Of a stretch of DNA of 6,988 bases, positions 1-5,026 are shown in pieces (the stretch's first letter is position 1; each line of letters starts with the position of its first letter). Source of the stretch: Lachnospiraceae bacterium UBA1683 (GTDB taxonomy: Bacteria > Bacillota > Clostridia > Lachnospirales > Lachnospiraceae); assembly GCA_002320245.1 (NCBI GenBank), contig DCKD01000029.1, positions 1 to 6,988 on the forward strand, in the 5' to 3' direction. Below the pieces are notes generated by a model. That model was given only the letters and a program-made list of their open reading frames with translations, was not told where the DNA came from and did no database searches. Made by a program: the position numbers and the translations under genes.

Positions 1-98
1 TGTGAGGTCACTTCATATTGTCCTTAAACAGCCTGCCTGCAAATATTCAAGACAAGCTCTGATAATACTTGACATAGCAAAGTAGAAAATTTGAAAAC

Positions 99-515
99 TT
101 AAAACTCATATCTTGTACCATGCGAGAGCAACAAGCCATCTGTTAATTCCACACGCAGAATGATAGTGTTTTCATCGTCAAAATCAGTATGGCCGTTATC
201 GATCCATTCTGCAAAGACCTTTTTCAGCTTTTCAGCAATCACACAATTCTCTTTTTTCCTGAAATAACCCAGGCTAACACCTTTCCCGTGCGCTGTAAAC
301 CATTCGCCGGCGATTGCAACAACAGGGTTGTCTTTTATATGTTTCATTTTGTTTGAAAGTGCGTGGGTAATGACATAAAATGCTCCATTTTCGTAATAGG
401 CATTTACATATCGCACATAAGGCGTTGCATTTTCTGTTGTTGCCAATGCTATAATTGCGTCTTTTCCAAAGCGTTCAATCATTATCTGTTCGGCTTCTCG
501 GCTAAATTTCCTCAT
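99..515 (-). CDS. Pyridoxamine 5'-phosphate oxidase-like (FMN-binding split-barrel) protein
   Basis: A 138-residue protein of the PNPOx-like split-barrel superfamily. These small cytoplasmic proteins usually bind FMN, F420 or heme; the substrate cannot be told here. The N-terminal half has the family pattern: a helix (about residues 4-17), a strand with IIALATT (21-27), then TPYVRYVNAYYENGAFYVIT (31-50), followed by SNKMKHIKDNPVVAIAG (54-70), the usual stretch of a phosphate-contacting Lys/His region and a core strand. The length fits single-domain members. The ATG overlaps the stop of the upstream DUF3795 gene as TAATG, and a GGAAGG-type ribosome binding site lies inside that gene, so translation is probably coupled. 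It is the last gene of the block, and no strong terminator is visible after it. Fold assignment is fairly sure; true PdxH activity is unlikely given the size and sequence. Confidence 0.85.
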   Translation of the reverse strand: MRKFSREAEQIMIERFGKDAIIALATTENATPYVRYVNAYYENGAFYVITHALSNKMKHIKDNPVVAIAGEWFTAHGKGVSLGYFRKKENCVIAEKLKKVFAEWIDNGHTDFDDENTIILRVELTDGLLLSHGTRYEF

Positions 516-859
516 TAAATCCTTCCCCCCTCATTCAAACTTTTTGCCTTCTCTTGCGCTGAATTACCCAATTTTTCATAGACATAGTTTCCGGCTTTCC
601 AATTATTCAAGTTGCGGAGTCTCGCTCCACAATCACCATGCTCTGGATCACAAAACAGCTCTCTTAACTTTTGGCAGGGCATATCTGAACATTCTCCGCA
701 ATGCTCAAGACCTTTTTCCATACAGCATTTTGCTTTATCGCACTCTCCCCAAAACATAAGCCCTTTATTGGCCTTGCATCCCTTACAGCTGATTTTATCT
801 TTCCATTCACACGATCCGCAATATGTACCGCAAAAAGCTATCATGTTTTTATCAATCAT
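515..859 (-). CDS. DUF3795 cysteine-rich protein
   Basis: A 114-residue soluble protein with 13 cysteines, matching the DUF3795 pattern: FCGTYCGSC near the N terminus (Cys 10, 14, 17), then CKGC (25, 28), C40, CC (45-46), CGEC (54, 57), C62, C70 and C77. Such spacing suggests one or more bound metal ions, probably zinc, but no function is established for the family. I chose the ATG at 857-859 over the TTG one codon upstream because a GAGGG ribosome binding site lies 8 bases before it. The stop overlaps the start of the flavin-protein gene (TAATG). It lies 23 bases after the TIGR04076-type gene, so all are probably co-transcribed. Family assignment is confident; the role is unknown. Confidence 0.85.
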   Translation of the reverse strand: MIDKNMIAFCGTYCGSCEWKDKISCKGCKANKGLMFWGECDKAKCCMEKGLEHCGECSDMPCQKLRELFCDPEHGDCGARLRNLNNWKAGNYVYEKLGNSAQEKAKSLNEGGRI

Positions 860-882
860 CAAAACATCCCTCTTTCTAATAC

Positions 883-1245
883 CTAAAATTGCTGCTGATA
901 GTCAAAAAGTTTCGCCTTGAAGCAATTCGGGGTTCCCGTCGGTTTCGCAGTAAGTCTAAACATAACACAGCCATCAGGGCACACAATAGTCTTGGTGTAC
1001 TTTCCGTCCCCGCCGATATTTTCTAAATCGCCGCCACTCCGGACGGCTTCCATAATGGGGAACATAACCATCATACATTTGGAGCAAATGCCCTGTCCAT
1101 CTTGATTTACTGGACAACCATAAGTACAAGTGTACTTGTCACCAATTTCTTCACCGTTGCGGCAATACCGTTCTGTATGATCTCCACGCAGAAAGCCTAT
1201 AACCTCAATTTCCCATTCGTATTCTTCGTCGTACCATTTTTTCAT
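883..1245 (-). CDS. TIGR04076-like cysteine-rich protein
   Basis: A 120-residue soluble protein resembling the TIGR04076 family. The recognisable pattern runs: a strand WEIEVIGF (11-18), GEEIGDKY (31-38), GICSKCMMVMFPIMEAVRSGG (52-72), then IVCPDGCVMFRL (87-98). The family hallmark is a GxxxGD element followed by a Cys-containing helix with MFP and a CPDGxVxFRL strand, all present here. Eight cysteines (28, 40, 44, 54, 57, 89, 93, 108) exceed what most members show and suggest metal binding. The family has no settled function. The ATG overlaps the stop of the DUF805-type gene (ATGA), with GGAG 7 bases upstream, so translation is probably coupled. The C-terminal tail after residue 100 is not recognisable. 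Confidence 0.75.
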   Translation of the reverse strand: MKKWYDEEYEWEIEVIGFLRGDHTERYCRNGEEIGDKYTCTYGCPVNQDGQGICSKCMMVMFPIMEAVRSGGDLENIGGDGKYTKTIVCPDGCVMFRLTAKPTGTPNCFKAKLFDYQQQF

Positions 1246-1499
1246 TTTGCATCTCCGCTTTTGTACATATTGAAAACTCTTTTTAACATTGCTATTGTTG
1301 GCAGTATTGATAGTAAGGAATACAAATTAGGCAATCTGATAAACAGCTTGTTCGATAAAACTTCTGATAAAATCCCACCTAATACTCCTAATATGACAGC
1401 TATGATGATGTTAAAACAAATAACAAGCAAAAATTCCTTTTTACTGGATTTCCCCTTATAGTTAAACATATTTTTCCAATAAGCTATAAAAATCTTCAT
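1242..1499 (-). CDS. Short DUF805-type membrane protein
   Basis: An 85-residue integral membrane protein resembling the N-terminal half of DUF805 (YhaH-like) proteins. It opens with AYWKNMFNYKGKSSKKEFL, matching the family's typical start (a tyrosine/phenylalanine-rich segment, then a basic x-R/K-K-E-F element). A hydrophobic span follows (about 25-42) and a second one around 55-68. The open frame extends to 1553, but I chose the ATG at 1497-1499 because GGAGG lies 11 bases upstream of it and the family homology begins there. The protein ends at KRVFNMYKSG, where the family normally has R-RLHDxGKSGWW and goes on through further membrane helices, so it looks truncated. The stop overlaps the TIGR04076-type ATG (ATGA). 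The role of DUF805 is unknown. Confidence 0.65.
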   Translation of the reverse strand: MKIFIAYWKNMFNYKGKSSKKEFLLVICFNIIIAVILGVLGGILSEVLSNKLFIRLPNLYSLLSILPTIAMLKRVFNMYKSGDAK

Positions 1500-1510
1500 A
1501 TGTTCATTTT

Positions 1511-1529
1511 CCTCCAAGTTGCGATTTGC
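1511..1529 (-). repeat. Shared leader motif, copy C (before the DUF805 gene)
   Basis: The minus strand reads GCAAATCGCAACTTGGAGG, running into the ribosome binding site of the DUF805-type gene. It is nearly the same as the leader of the GNAT gene (2903-2924), identical through CAAATCGCA and then differing at two bases, and it is related to the VOC leader (3416-3435). Confidence 0.5.
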
Positions 1530-1561
1530 TCGATGCCTAACCCACATAGGCAAAATACAAT

Positions 1562-2314
1562 TTACAGTAGCTTTAGCAGCGCAGTGTGGATATGTCCGTT
1601 CGTTCCCACTACACTGCCGCCTTTCCTCGGATCAAGAGGTTTCCCCGTAAAATCAGTCACTTGACCGCCTGCCTCCTGAATCAACAGCATACCAGCAGCA
1701 TAATCCCAGGGGTTCAGGTATATCTCGAAATACCCTCCCTGTCTGCCGCAGGCGGTATATGCCAGTTCCAGAGCGGCAGAACCAATCCTGCGTACATCCT
1801 GGCACTGACCGAACACCCTGCGGAACCGGGCAAAGTTTTCATCGGCCAGCTCTCTTTTTGCTGTTCCCAGCCCAATCATCGTGTCGGATAGTTTTTCTGC
1901 GTTTGATACATGTATGGGCTGTCCATTTAAGAAGCTGCCCTTGCCTTTAACCGCTGAAAACATTTCTTCATGGAAGGGATCATACACGATCCCCATAACA
2001 ATTTTCCCCTGGCGGCAAAGGGCTAAAGATACAACACTGTGCTGATAATCGTGCATAAGGTTTGTAGTTCCGTCAACCGGGTCTAAAATCCAAAAGCTAT
2101 CCGCGTTCATTTCCTGCAATCCGGTTTCTTCTCCAAGAAACTGAATATCCGGTGCAAGGGCAAACAGCTCCTTCTTTAAGAAATTTTGCACGGCAATATC
2201 TACCTGCGTTACATAGTCTGCAAGACCTTTCTCTTTTACATGAGCGGCCATTTCACGGTTTTTTATTAACCCTTGCGCTTTTGTTACTAAACTGATAATT
2301 TTCTGAATATCCAT
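1562..2314 (-). CDS. Inositol monophosphatase family phosphatase
   Basis: A 250-residue Mg-dependent phosphatase of the IMPase/FIG/CysQ superfamily, cytoplasmic. The metal-site motifs are intact: VTQVD (Asp39), GEET (Glu62 and Glu63), the signature WILDPVDGTTNLMH (75-88, with Asp78 and Asp81) and WDYAAG (203-208, with Asp204). KLSDTMIGLGTA (141-152) and RRIGSAALELAYTACG (175-190) are also typical. Likely substrates are inositol or sugar monophosphates; adenosine 3',5'-bisphosphate (CysQ-type) is less likely because the protein ends without the CysQ-type features. I start it at the ATG at 2312-2314, 8 bases after GGAGG, rather than at the TTG eight codons upstream. There is a 121-base gap to the GNAT gene holding a possible own promoter. 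It appears intact and catalytically complete. Confidence 0.93.
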   Translation of the reverse strand: MDIQKIISLVTKAQGLIKNREMAAHVKEKGLADYVTQVDIAVQNFLKKELFALAPDIQFLGEETGLQEMNADSFWILDPVDGTTNLMHDYQHSVVSLALCRQGKIVMGIVYDPFHEEMFSAVKGKGSFLNGQPIHVSNAEKLSDTMIGLGTAKRELADENFARFRRVFGQCQDVRRIGSAALELAYTACGRQGGYFEIYLNPWDYAAGMLLIQEAGGQVTDFTGKPLDPRKGGSVVGTNGHIHTALLKLL

Positions 2315-2345
2315 ATACATTTCCTCCATTGGCTTCAACTACTTG

Positions 2346-2374
2346 GTTACAAAACTTCCATAGAGTTTTTGCAA
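2346..2374 (-). promoter_or_regulatory. Possible weak promoter with operator-like repeat for the phosphatase gene
   Basis: On the minus strand a TTGCAA box (2369-2374) and a TGTAAC box (2346-2351) are 17 bases apart and would start transcription about 25 bases before the phosphatase ATG. Each matches the consensus at 4 of 6 positions. Between and touching them is the inverted repeat AAAACT-N7-AGTTTT (2351-2369), which could be a repressor site. This is inference from a weak match. Confidence 0.3.
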
Positions 2375-2427
2375 ACGATGTCTCTTAACTAAAGGGGTTA
2401 ATAAAGGTTTGAAAGAACTCGACAACT

Positions 2428-2451
2428 GGAATTTGTTAGTTTAACAATTCC
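2428..2451 (-). other. Hairpin at the 3' end of the GNAT gene
   Basis: A near-palindrome spans the GNAT stop codon: GGAATT and GTTA pair with TAAC and AATTCC around a three-base loop, with one bulged base. There is no T-run after it, so it is at best a poor terminator; it could protect the mRNA 3' end. The rest of the 121-base gap (2315-2435) also holds a weak TTAAC-N7-GTTAA repeat (2385-2401) and no gene. Confidence 0.3.
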
Positions 2452-2900
2452 ATTTCATCATTCATTTTTACAAACCCATATTTTTTATATAAACATCTTC
2501 CCATATTCGTCGCTTCAAGGGAAATAGCAGTAATGCCTTTATCTCTTGAATCTTTAACCAGCATATCGAGAGTTTTATATGCAATTCCCTTTCTGCGATA
2601 TTTGGGACAAGTATACATATTCATTATATATGCTTTCTTACCACTTGGATTATGATAAGTTGGCATTACTTGAAAGAAGCTGACACCACCTGCCCCAACA
2701 AAAGTATCCTTATCAAATACTAAGTAGGCAATATGCGTATTATCACAAAGTGACCTTTTATAATAATCATAGGACTGTTTTTTCACTTCGCTCATATCAA
2801 CATCATCTGACAATTTGTTCGCAGCCCTTAATACCTCTATTCTTGTTTCTGTTAATATATCTATATCGTCTATTGTTGCCTTTTTATAAATTAAGTCCAT
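2436..2900 (-). CDS. GNAT family N-acetyltransferase
   Basis: A 154-residue acetyl-CoA-dependent acetyltransferase. It starts with the typical strand and helix (IYKKATIDDIDILTETRIEVL, 4-24). It then shows the beta4 strand AYIMNMYTCPKYRRKGIAYKTLDMLV (90-115), containing the acetyl-CoA pyrophosphate loop R-R-K-G-I-A (102-107), and ends with GRCLYKKYGFVKMNDEMEL (134-152), the usual helix and strand that contact CoA. The acceptor is unknown; members with this N terminus include proteins annotated as acting on small molecules or antibiotics, but nothing here fixes that. The start is well supported by AGGAGG 4-6 bases upstream. It lies 43 bases after the VOC gene and probably shares its transcript. 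Its leader carries the motif also found before the VOC and DUF805 genes. Confidence 0.92.
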   Translation of the reverse strand: MDLIYKKATIDDIDILTETRIEVLRAANKLSDDVDMSEVKKQSYDYYKRSLCDNTHIAYLVFDKDTFVGAGGVSFFQVMPTYHNPSGKKAYIMNMYTCPKYRRKGIAYKTLDMLVKDSRDKGITAISLEATNMGRCLYKKYGFVKMNDEMELLN

Positions 2901-2902
2901 AT

Positions 2903-2924
2903 CTCCTCCTCAAACTGCGATTTG
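2903..2924 (-). repeat. Shared leader motif, copy B (before the GNAT gene)
   Basis: The minus strand reads CAAATCGCAGTTTGAGGAGG, joined directly to the GNAT ribosome binding site. It shares AAATCGCA with copy C and CAGTTTGA with copy A. AAAT-CGCA-GTTT can form a very small hairpin, including one G-U pair, immediately before the Shine-Dalgarno sequence. Confidence 0.5.
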
Positions 2925-2943
2925 TTTATTCGTCCAGCATGTA

Positions 2944-3408
2944 TTAGCTGTTTAGTAGTTTTGTCAAATCCTCAATAGAAGCATCCATTTTCACAGAAAC
3001 TTCTTCCATCGTCATACCGGTAGCAAGAAAACGCTTTATCACCATTTTCATGTCTTCGCCGACCTCAATGATGTGGCCGTCTAAATCGTAGAACCGGATC
3101 ACCCGCTGGCCCCAGCTATGCTCGATCACATCTCCCAGATATTCAATATCCGGGTATTCTTTCAACTTGTTCAGAAAACCATCAAAGTCCTGTTCTTCAA
3201 AGACGATTTCCGCATTGTTGGATTTCTTTAATACCTTTTCTTTCGGCAAATCCACAAGCCAGTCAAAATCCTGCTGCAATGCCAGGCCGCAGGTAAAAGC
3301 GATATTTCTGCCGTAGTCCTGAAATACTTCCAAGCCGAACAAATCCTCATAAAATTTTCTCGCGGCGTTAATGTCGGCCACCGATATAAGCATACATACA
3401 TGTTTCAT
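2944..3408 (-). CDS. VOC (glyoxalase/bleomycin-resistance-like) family protein
   Basis: A 154-residue VOC-superfamily protein, the fold of glyoxalase I, extradiol dioxygenases, FosA/B and bleomycin-binding proteins. The first beta-alpha-beta module reads MLISVADINAARKFYEDLFGLEVFQDYGRNIAFTCG (6-41); the second has DFDGFLNKLKEYPDIEYLGDVIEHSWGQRVIRFYDLDGHIIEVGE (75-118), with the usual Trp-Gly-x-Arg and FYDLDGHxIEV ending that supplies the last metal-type Glu. His3 near the start could be the other ligand. Residues 119-154 (MKMVIKRFLATG then MTMEEVSVKM) form a helical extension seen in some Firmicute members, with a helix-turn-helix-like look. The ribosome binding site AAAGGAG is 7-9 bases upstream. 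It leads the left block. The substrate is unknown; resistance or detoxification is the general expectation. Confidence 0.9.
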   Translation of the reverse strand: MKHVCMLISVADINAARKFYEDLFGLEVFQDYGRNIAFTCGLALQQDFDWLVDLPKEKVLKKSNNAEIVFEEQDFDGFLNKLKEYPDIEYLGDVIEHSWGQRVIRFYDLDGHIIEVGEDMKMVIKRFLATGMTMEEVSVKMDASIEDLTKLLNS

Positions 3409-3415
3409 GCAAATA

Positions 3416-3435
3416 CTCCTTTCAAACTGTGGTTT
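3416..3435 (-). repeat. Shared leader motif, copy A (before the VOC gene)
   Basis: The minus strand reads AAACCACAGTTTGAAAGGAG. It contains the mini-hairpin AAAC-CACA-GTTT followed by the ribosome binding site of the VOC gene. Over the 13 bases AAACCACAGTTTG it matches copy B at 11 positions. Confidence 0.45.
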
Positions 3436-3472
3436 CCCATTTTCACAAAAGGTGATTTATTATTCTCTGTAA

Positions 3473-3508
3473 GTCCAACCGGATTGTCACTGGCCTTCAC
3501 GGTTGAAC
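3473..3508 (-). promoter_or_regulatory. Inverted repeat in the 5' leader of the VOC transcript
   Basis: Arms GTTCAACCG and CGGTTGGAC (8 of 9 pairs) are separated by 18 bases. They begin five bases downstream of the -10 box at 3513-3518, so the repeat lies at or just after the transcription start. It could be an operator or a 5' stem-loop of the mRNA. No T-run follows, so it is not a terminator. Confidence 0.4.
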
Positions 3509-3512
3509 ATTT

Positions 3513-3518
3513 ATTATA
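3513..3518 (-). promoter_or_regulatory. Extended -10 promoter for the VOC gene
   Basis: On the minus strand the sequence TGGTATAAT gives a perfect TATAAT box with the TGn extension. No good -35 box lies 16-18 bases upstream, which fits extended -10 promoters. It sits between the end of the SLOG gene (3547) and the VOC start (3408), leaving a leader of roughly 100 bases. Confidence 0.6.
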
Positions 3519-3546
3519 CCATAGAGCAGCCTGTACCTCCACTTTT

Positions 3547-4062
3547 TCATGTCCTGTTTTGTCCAAGATTTGTCCTGTTTTTGCCCAAGTTTAACCCTAC
3601 GGGTATTTCCCGCAGTTCTTTCCGAAATTGGTGTGCAAAGCGGATCGTCTTAACTGTACCGCCTTTTTCCCGTCCATCATATACTGCAATTACACGGTCT
3701 GAATGTTCGACCATGTAGCGGTTGCGTTTGGAATAGACGTTGGGCCTGTATTCTTCCTGAATTATGATAACCTCTGCACAGGCATTTAGCAGGGTGTTTG
3801 TGTGTTCCTTCTGGCACAGGCTGTCCTTCCGTTTCCGGTATGGAAGCACCGCGATCAGCTTCAAATCTGGATTTTTATTCTGCAGCTCCAGAATAATCTC
3901 CGCAAAGTATTGATCCACGCCATCCGCAAAGCCGGAGAGAAAGATAGTGAAACCATCGTTTACTGCTTTTCCAATTTCCCGGCGCAGAGCCACCTTTACA
4001 TGGGCTGTTTTATCAGCAGGTATATCTCTGTGTCCTGTGACACAGCAAGTCTTTCCTTCCAT
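3547..4062 (-). CDS. SLOG-fold DUF1273/YpsA-like protein
   Basis: A 171-residue cytoplasmic protein with the Rossmann-like SLOG fold of the DUF1273/YpsA group, thought to bind nucleotide-derived ligands. Landmarks: TCCVTGHRDIP (5-15), with the family's TGHR; FLSGFADGVDQYFAEIILEL (41-60), with the S-G-x-A-x-G-x-D motif; LIAVLPYRKRKD (69-80); then KRNRYMVEHSDRVIAVYDGREKGGTVKTIRFA (112-143), with the DGREKGGT ligand loop. The frame stays open to 4308, but the ATG at 4060-4062 follows GGAGG by 6 bases and begins the homology; the upstream part is promoter DNA. It is divergent from an XRE gene, which probably controls it. The last 14 residues are a duplicated heptad (NLGKNRT, NLGQNRT) not typical of the family. 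The biological role is unknown. Confidence 0.88.
   Translation of the reverse strand: MEGKTCCVTGHRDIPADKTAHVKVALRREIGKAVNDGFTIFLSGFADGVDQYFAEIILELQNKNPDLKLIAVLPYRKRKDSLCQKEHTNTLLNACAEVIIIQEEYRPNVYSKRNRYMVEHSDRVIAVYDGREKGGTVKTIRFAHQFRKELREIPVGLNLGKNRTNLGQNRT
3550..3591 (-). repeat. 21-base tandem duplication ending the SLOG gene
   Basis: Two adjacent 21-base units match at 16 of 21 bases and encode NLGKNRT then NLGQNRT, directly before the stop. Most differences are silent or conservative, which suggests an old duplication kept in frame. Confidence 0.75.
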
Positions 4063-4104
4063 CAAGTTCCTCCGATTGATAGATTTAATTTTGTATCTCT
4101 CATT

Positions 4105-4133
4105 ATTATAATAGGTTTGTTTTTGCAAGTCAA
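4105..4133 (-). promoter_or_regulatory. Strong sigma-A promoter of the SLOG gene
   Basis: On the minus strand TTGACT (4128-4133) and TATAAT (4105-4110) are separated by exactly 17 bases. This is the best promoter in the window and predicts a leader of about 35 bases before the SLOG ATG. Confidence 0.85.
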
Positions 4134-4142
4134 CGCAAACAC
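4119..4142. promoter_or_regulatory. Candidate XRE operator over the -35 box
   Basis: The arms GTTTTTGC (4119-4126) and GCAAACAC (4135-4142) pair at 7 of 8 positions around an 8-base spacer that contains the -35 hexamer of the SLOG promoter. The position is ideal for repression by the divergently encoded XRE protein. Binding itself is inferred. Confidence 0.5.
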
Positions 4143-4153
4143 CCTTTTTTAAT

Positions 4154-4184
4154 TTGTGAATAATGCATCTGCGTGAGGTACAAT
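4154..4184 (+). promoter_or_regulatory. Possible promoter of the XRE gene
   Basis: TTGTGA (4154-4159) and TACAAT (4179-4184) lie 19 bases apart, longer than ideal. TATTAT at 4186-4191 is an alternative -10. Either would start transcription shortly before the ribosome binding site GGGAGG at 4198-4203. Confidence 0.35.
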
Positions 4185-4210
4185 CTATTATAGAATGGGA
4201 GGTGAGGCTG

Positions 4211-4525
4211 ATGTATGAAGAATTCGTCCCGGAACGGCTGGCAAAGCTGAGATTACAAAAGGGTGTATCTGCACGCGACATGTCATTGTCGTTGGGGCAA
4301 GCGAACAACTACATCAATAACATCGAAAACAAAAAATCACTTCCTGCCATGCAGTCCTTCTTTTATATCTGCGAATATCTCGGCGTAATGCCGAAGGAAT
4401 TCTTTGACGAAGAAAACCTTTATCCAGAGACCTTGCAGGAATTTATTGCAGAGGCAAAGAAACTGGATTCCAGATCAATGACATATATCCTCGGCATTAT
4501 GAAAGAATTGAACAGCAAGAAGTAA
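4211..4525 (+). CDS. Small XRE-family helix-turn-helix regulator
   Basis: A 104-residue DNA-binding protein, the only plus-strand gene. Residues 8-65 form a Cro/C1-type domain: ERLAKLRLQKGVSARDMSLS (helix 1 and start of the HTH), LGQANNYINNIENKKSLP (recognition region, 28-45), then FFYICEYLGVMPKEFFDEE (50-68), a typical closing helix. The C-terminal part (70-104) is a short helical tail, perhaps for dimerisation. I chose the ATG at 4211 because GGGAGGTGAGG lies just upstream; an earlier in-frame ATG at 4163 has no such site and falls in the promoter region. It is divergent from the SLOG gene and probably binds the repeat at 4119-4142, making it the likely regulator of that gene and perhaps of itself. 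A terminator follows at once. Confidence 0.88.
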   Translation: MYEEFVPERLAKLRLQKGVSARDMSLSLGQANNYINNIENKKSLPAMQSFFYICEYLGVMPKEFFDEENLYPETLQEFIAEAKKLDSRSMTYILGIMKELNSKK

Positions 4526-4563
4526 AGCGGTCACGGAAAATGACCGCTTTCTTCTTATTATTT
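4524..4563 (+). terminator. Intrinsic terminator after the XRE gene
   Basis: A perfect 10-pair stem AAAGCGGTCA / TGACCGCTTT (4524-4533 and 4541-4550) with a 7-base loop is followed by a T-rich tail (CTTCTTATTATTT). It begins within the stop codon. The A-rich 5' side may let it also stop transcription coming from the dUTPase side. Confidence 0.85.
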
Positions 4564-4612
4564 CCCATACTGTCCTAAATTAAGTCTGGAAACACTCTAT
4601 ATTTATCCTGAT

Positions 4613-5026
4613 TTATGCCCCGGTACTTCCAAACCCTCCGGTTCCGCGCTCTACTCCCAAATCCGAAACAAAATCCGCAATTACAACCGGAGTAATTACA
4701 AGCTGTCCTACCCGCGCTCCTTTGGAAAGTTCCTGCGGTTTGTTGCTTACATTACTGATAATGGCATGGATTTCCCCGCGGTAGCCGGAATCTACCGGGG
4801 GCAACTCACAGACCAGACCCTTTGCCGCCATGCTGGTGCGGGGGAATACATAGCCAGCGTACCCGTCCGGCACTTCAATCCCGAACCCAAGCGGAACCTT
4901 TGCGATTTCTCCCGGCTGCAAGGTGCAGTCATAGGGCATATATACATCCGCGCCGGCATCATTCCCGTGTGGACGGTAGGGGCGCCAACTCTCCGGCACT
5001 CCAAAGTCAATCAGCTTGACTTTCAT
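4613..5026 (-). CDS. dut: dUTP diphosphatase (dUTPase)
   Basis: A 137-residue trimeric-type dUTPase that hydrolyses dUTP to dUMP and pyrophosphate, keeping uracil out of DNA and feeding thymidylate synthesis. All five motifs are present and intact: I DAGADVY (23-29), II PRTSMA (62-67), III VDSGYRGEI (78-86) with the catalytic Asp79 and the uracil-site Tyr82, IV GARVGQLVI (103-111), and V RGTGGFGSTG (127-136), the mobile P-loop-like tail. The frame is open to 5278, but the ATG at 5024-5026 follows GGAGG by 6 bases and starts the homology. It overlaps the ThyX stop (ATGA), so the two are translationally coupled, fitting a dUMP-to-dTMP pathway. It converges on the XRE gene. It looks fully functional. 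Confidence 0.96.
   Translation of the reverse strand: MKVKLIDFGVPESWRPYRPHGNDAGADVYMPYDCTLQPGEIAKVPLGFGIEVPDGYAGYVFPRTSMAAKGLVCELPPVDSGYRGEIHAIISNVSNKPQELSKGARVGQLVITPVVIADFVSDLGVERGTGGFGSTGA

Noticed and set aside
1..98. A possible gene end or promoter in the first 98 bases
   Set aside because: No convincing open frame, terminator or promoter could be supported; only the CTTGACATAG word at 70-79 stands out.
544..920. Open frames on the plus strand opposite the DUF3795 gene
   Set aside because: They are low-complexity mirror frames of a well-supported cysteine-rich gene and have no ribosome binding site.
1530..1560. Possible integron attC-like core sites (GTTAGGC with a small palindrome at 1533-1551; GTTCAAC/GTTGGAC at 3473-3508)
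   Set aside because: The spans are far shorter than known attC sites, there is no integrase in the window, and the cores do not recur after each gene.
4063..4308. N-terminal extension of the SLOG frame
   Set aside because: It runs through the promoter, operator and the 5' part of the XRE gene on the other strand; a proper ribosome binding site marks the ATG at 4060-4062.
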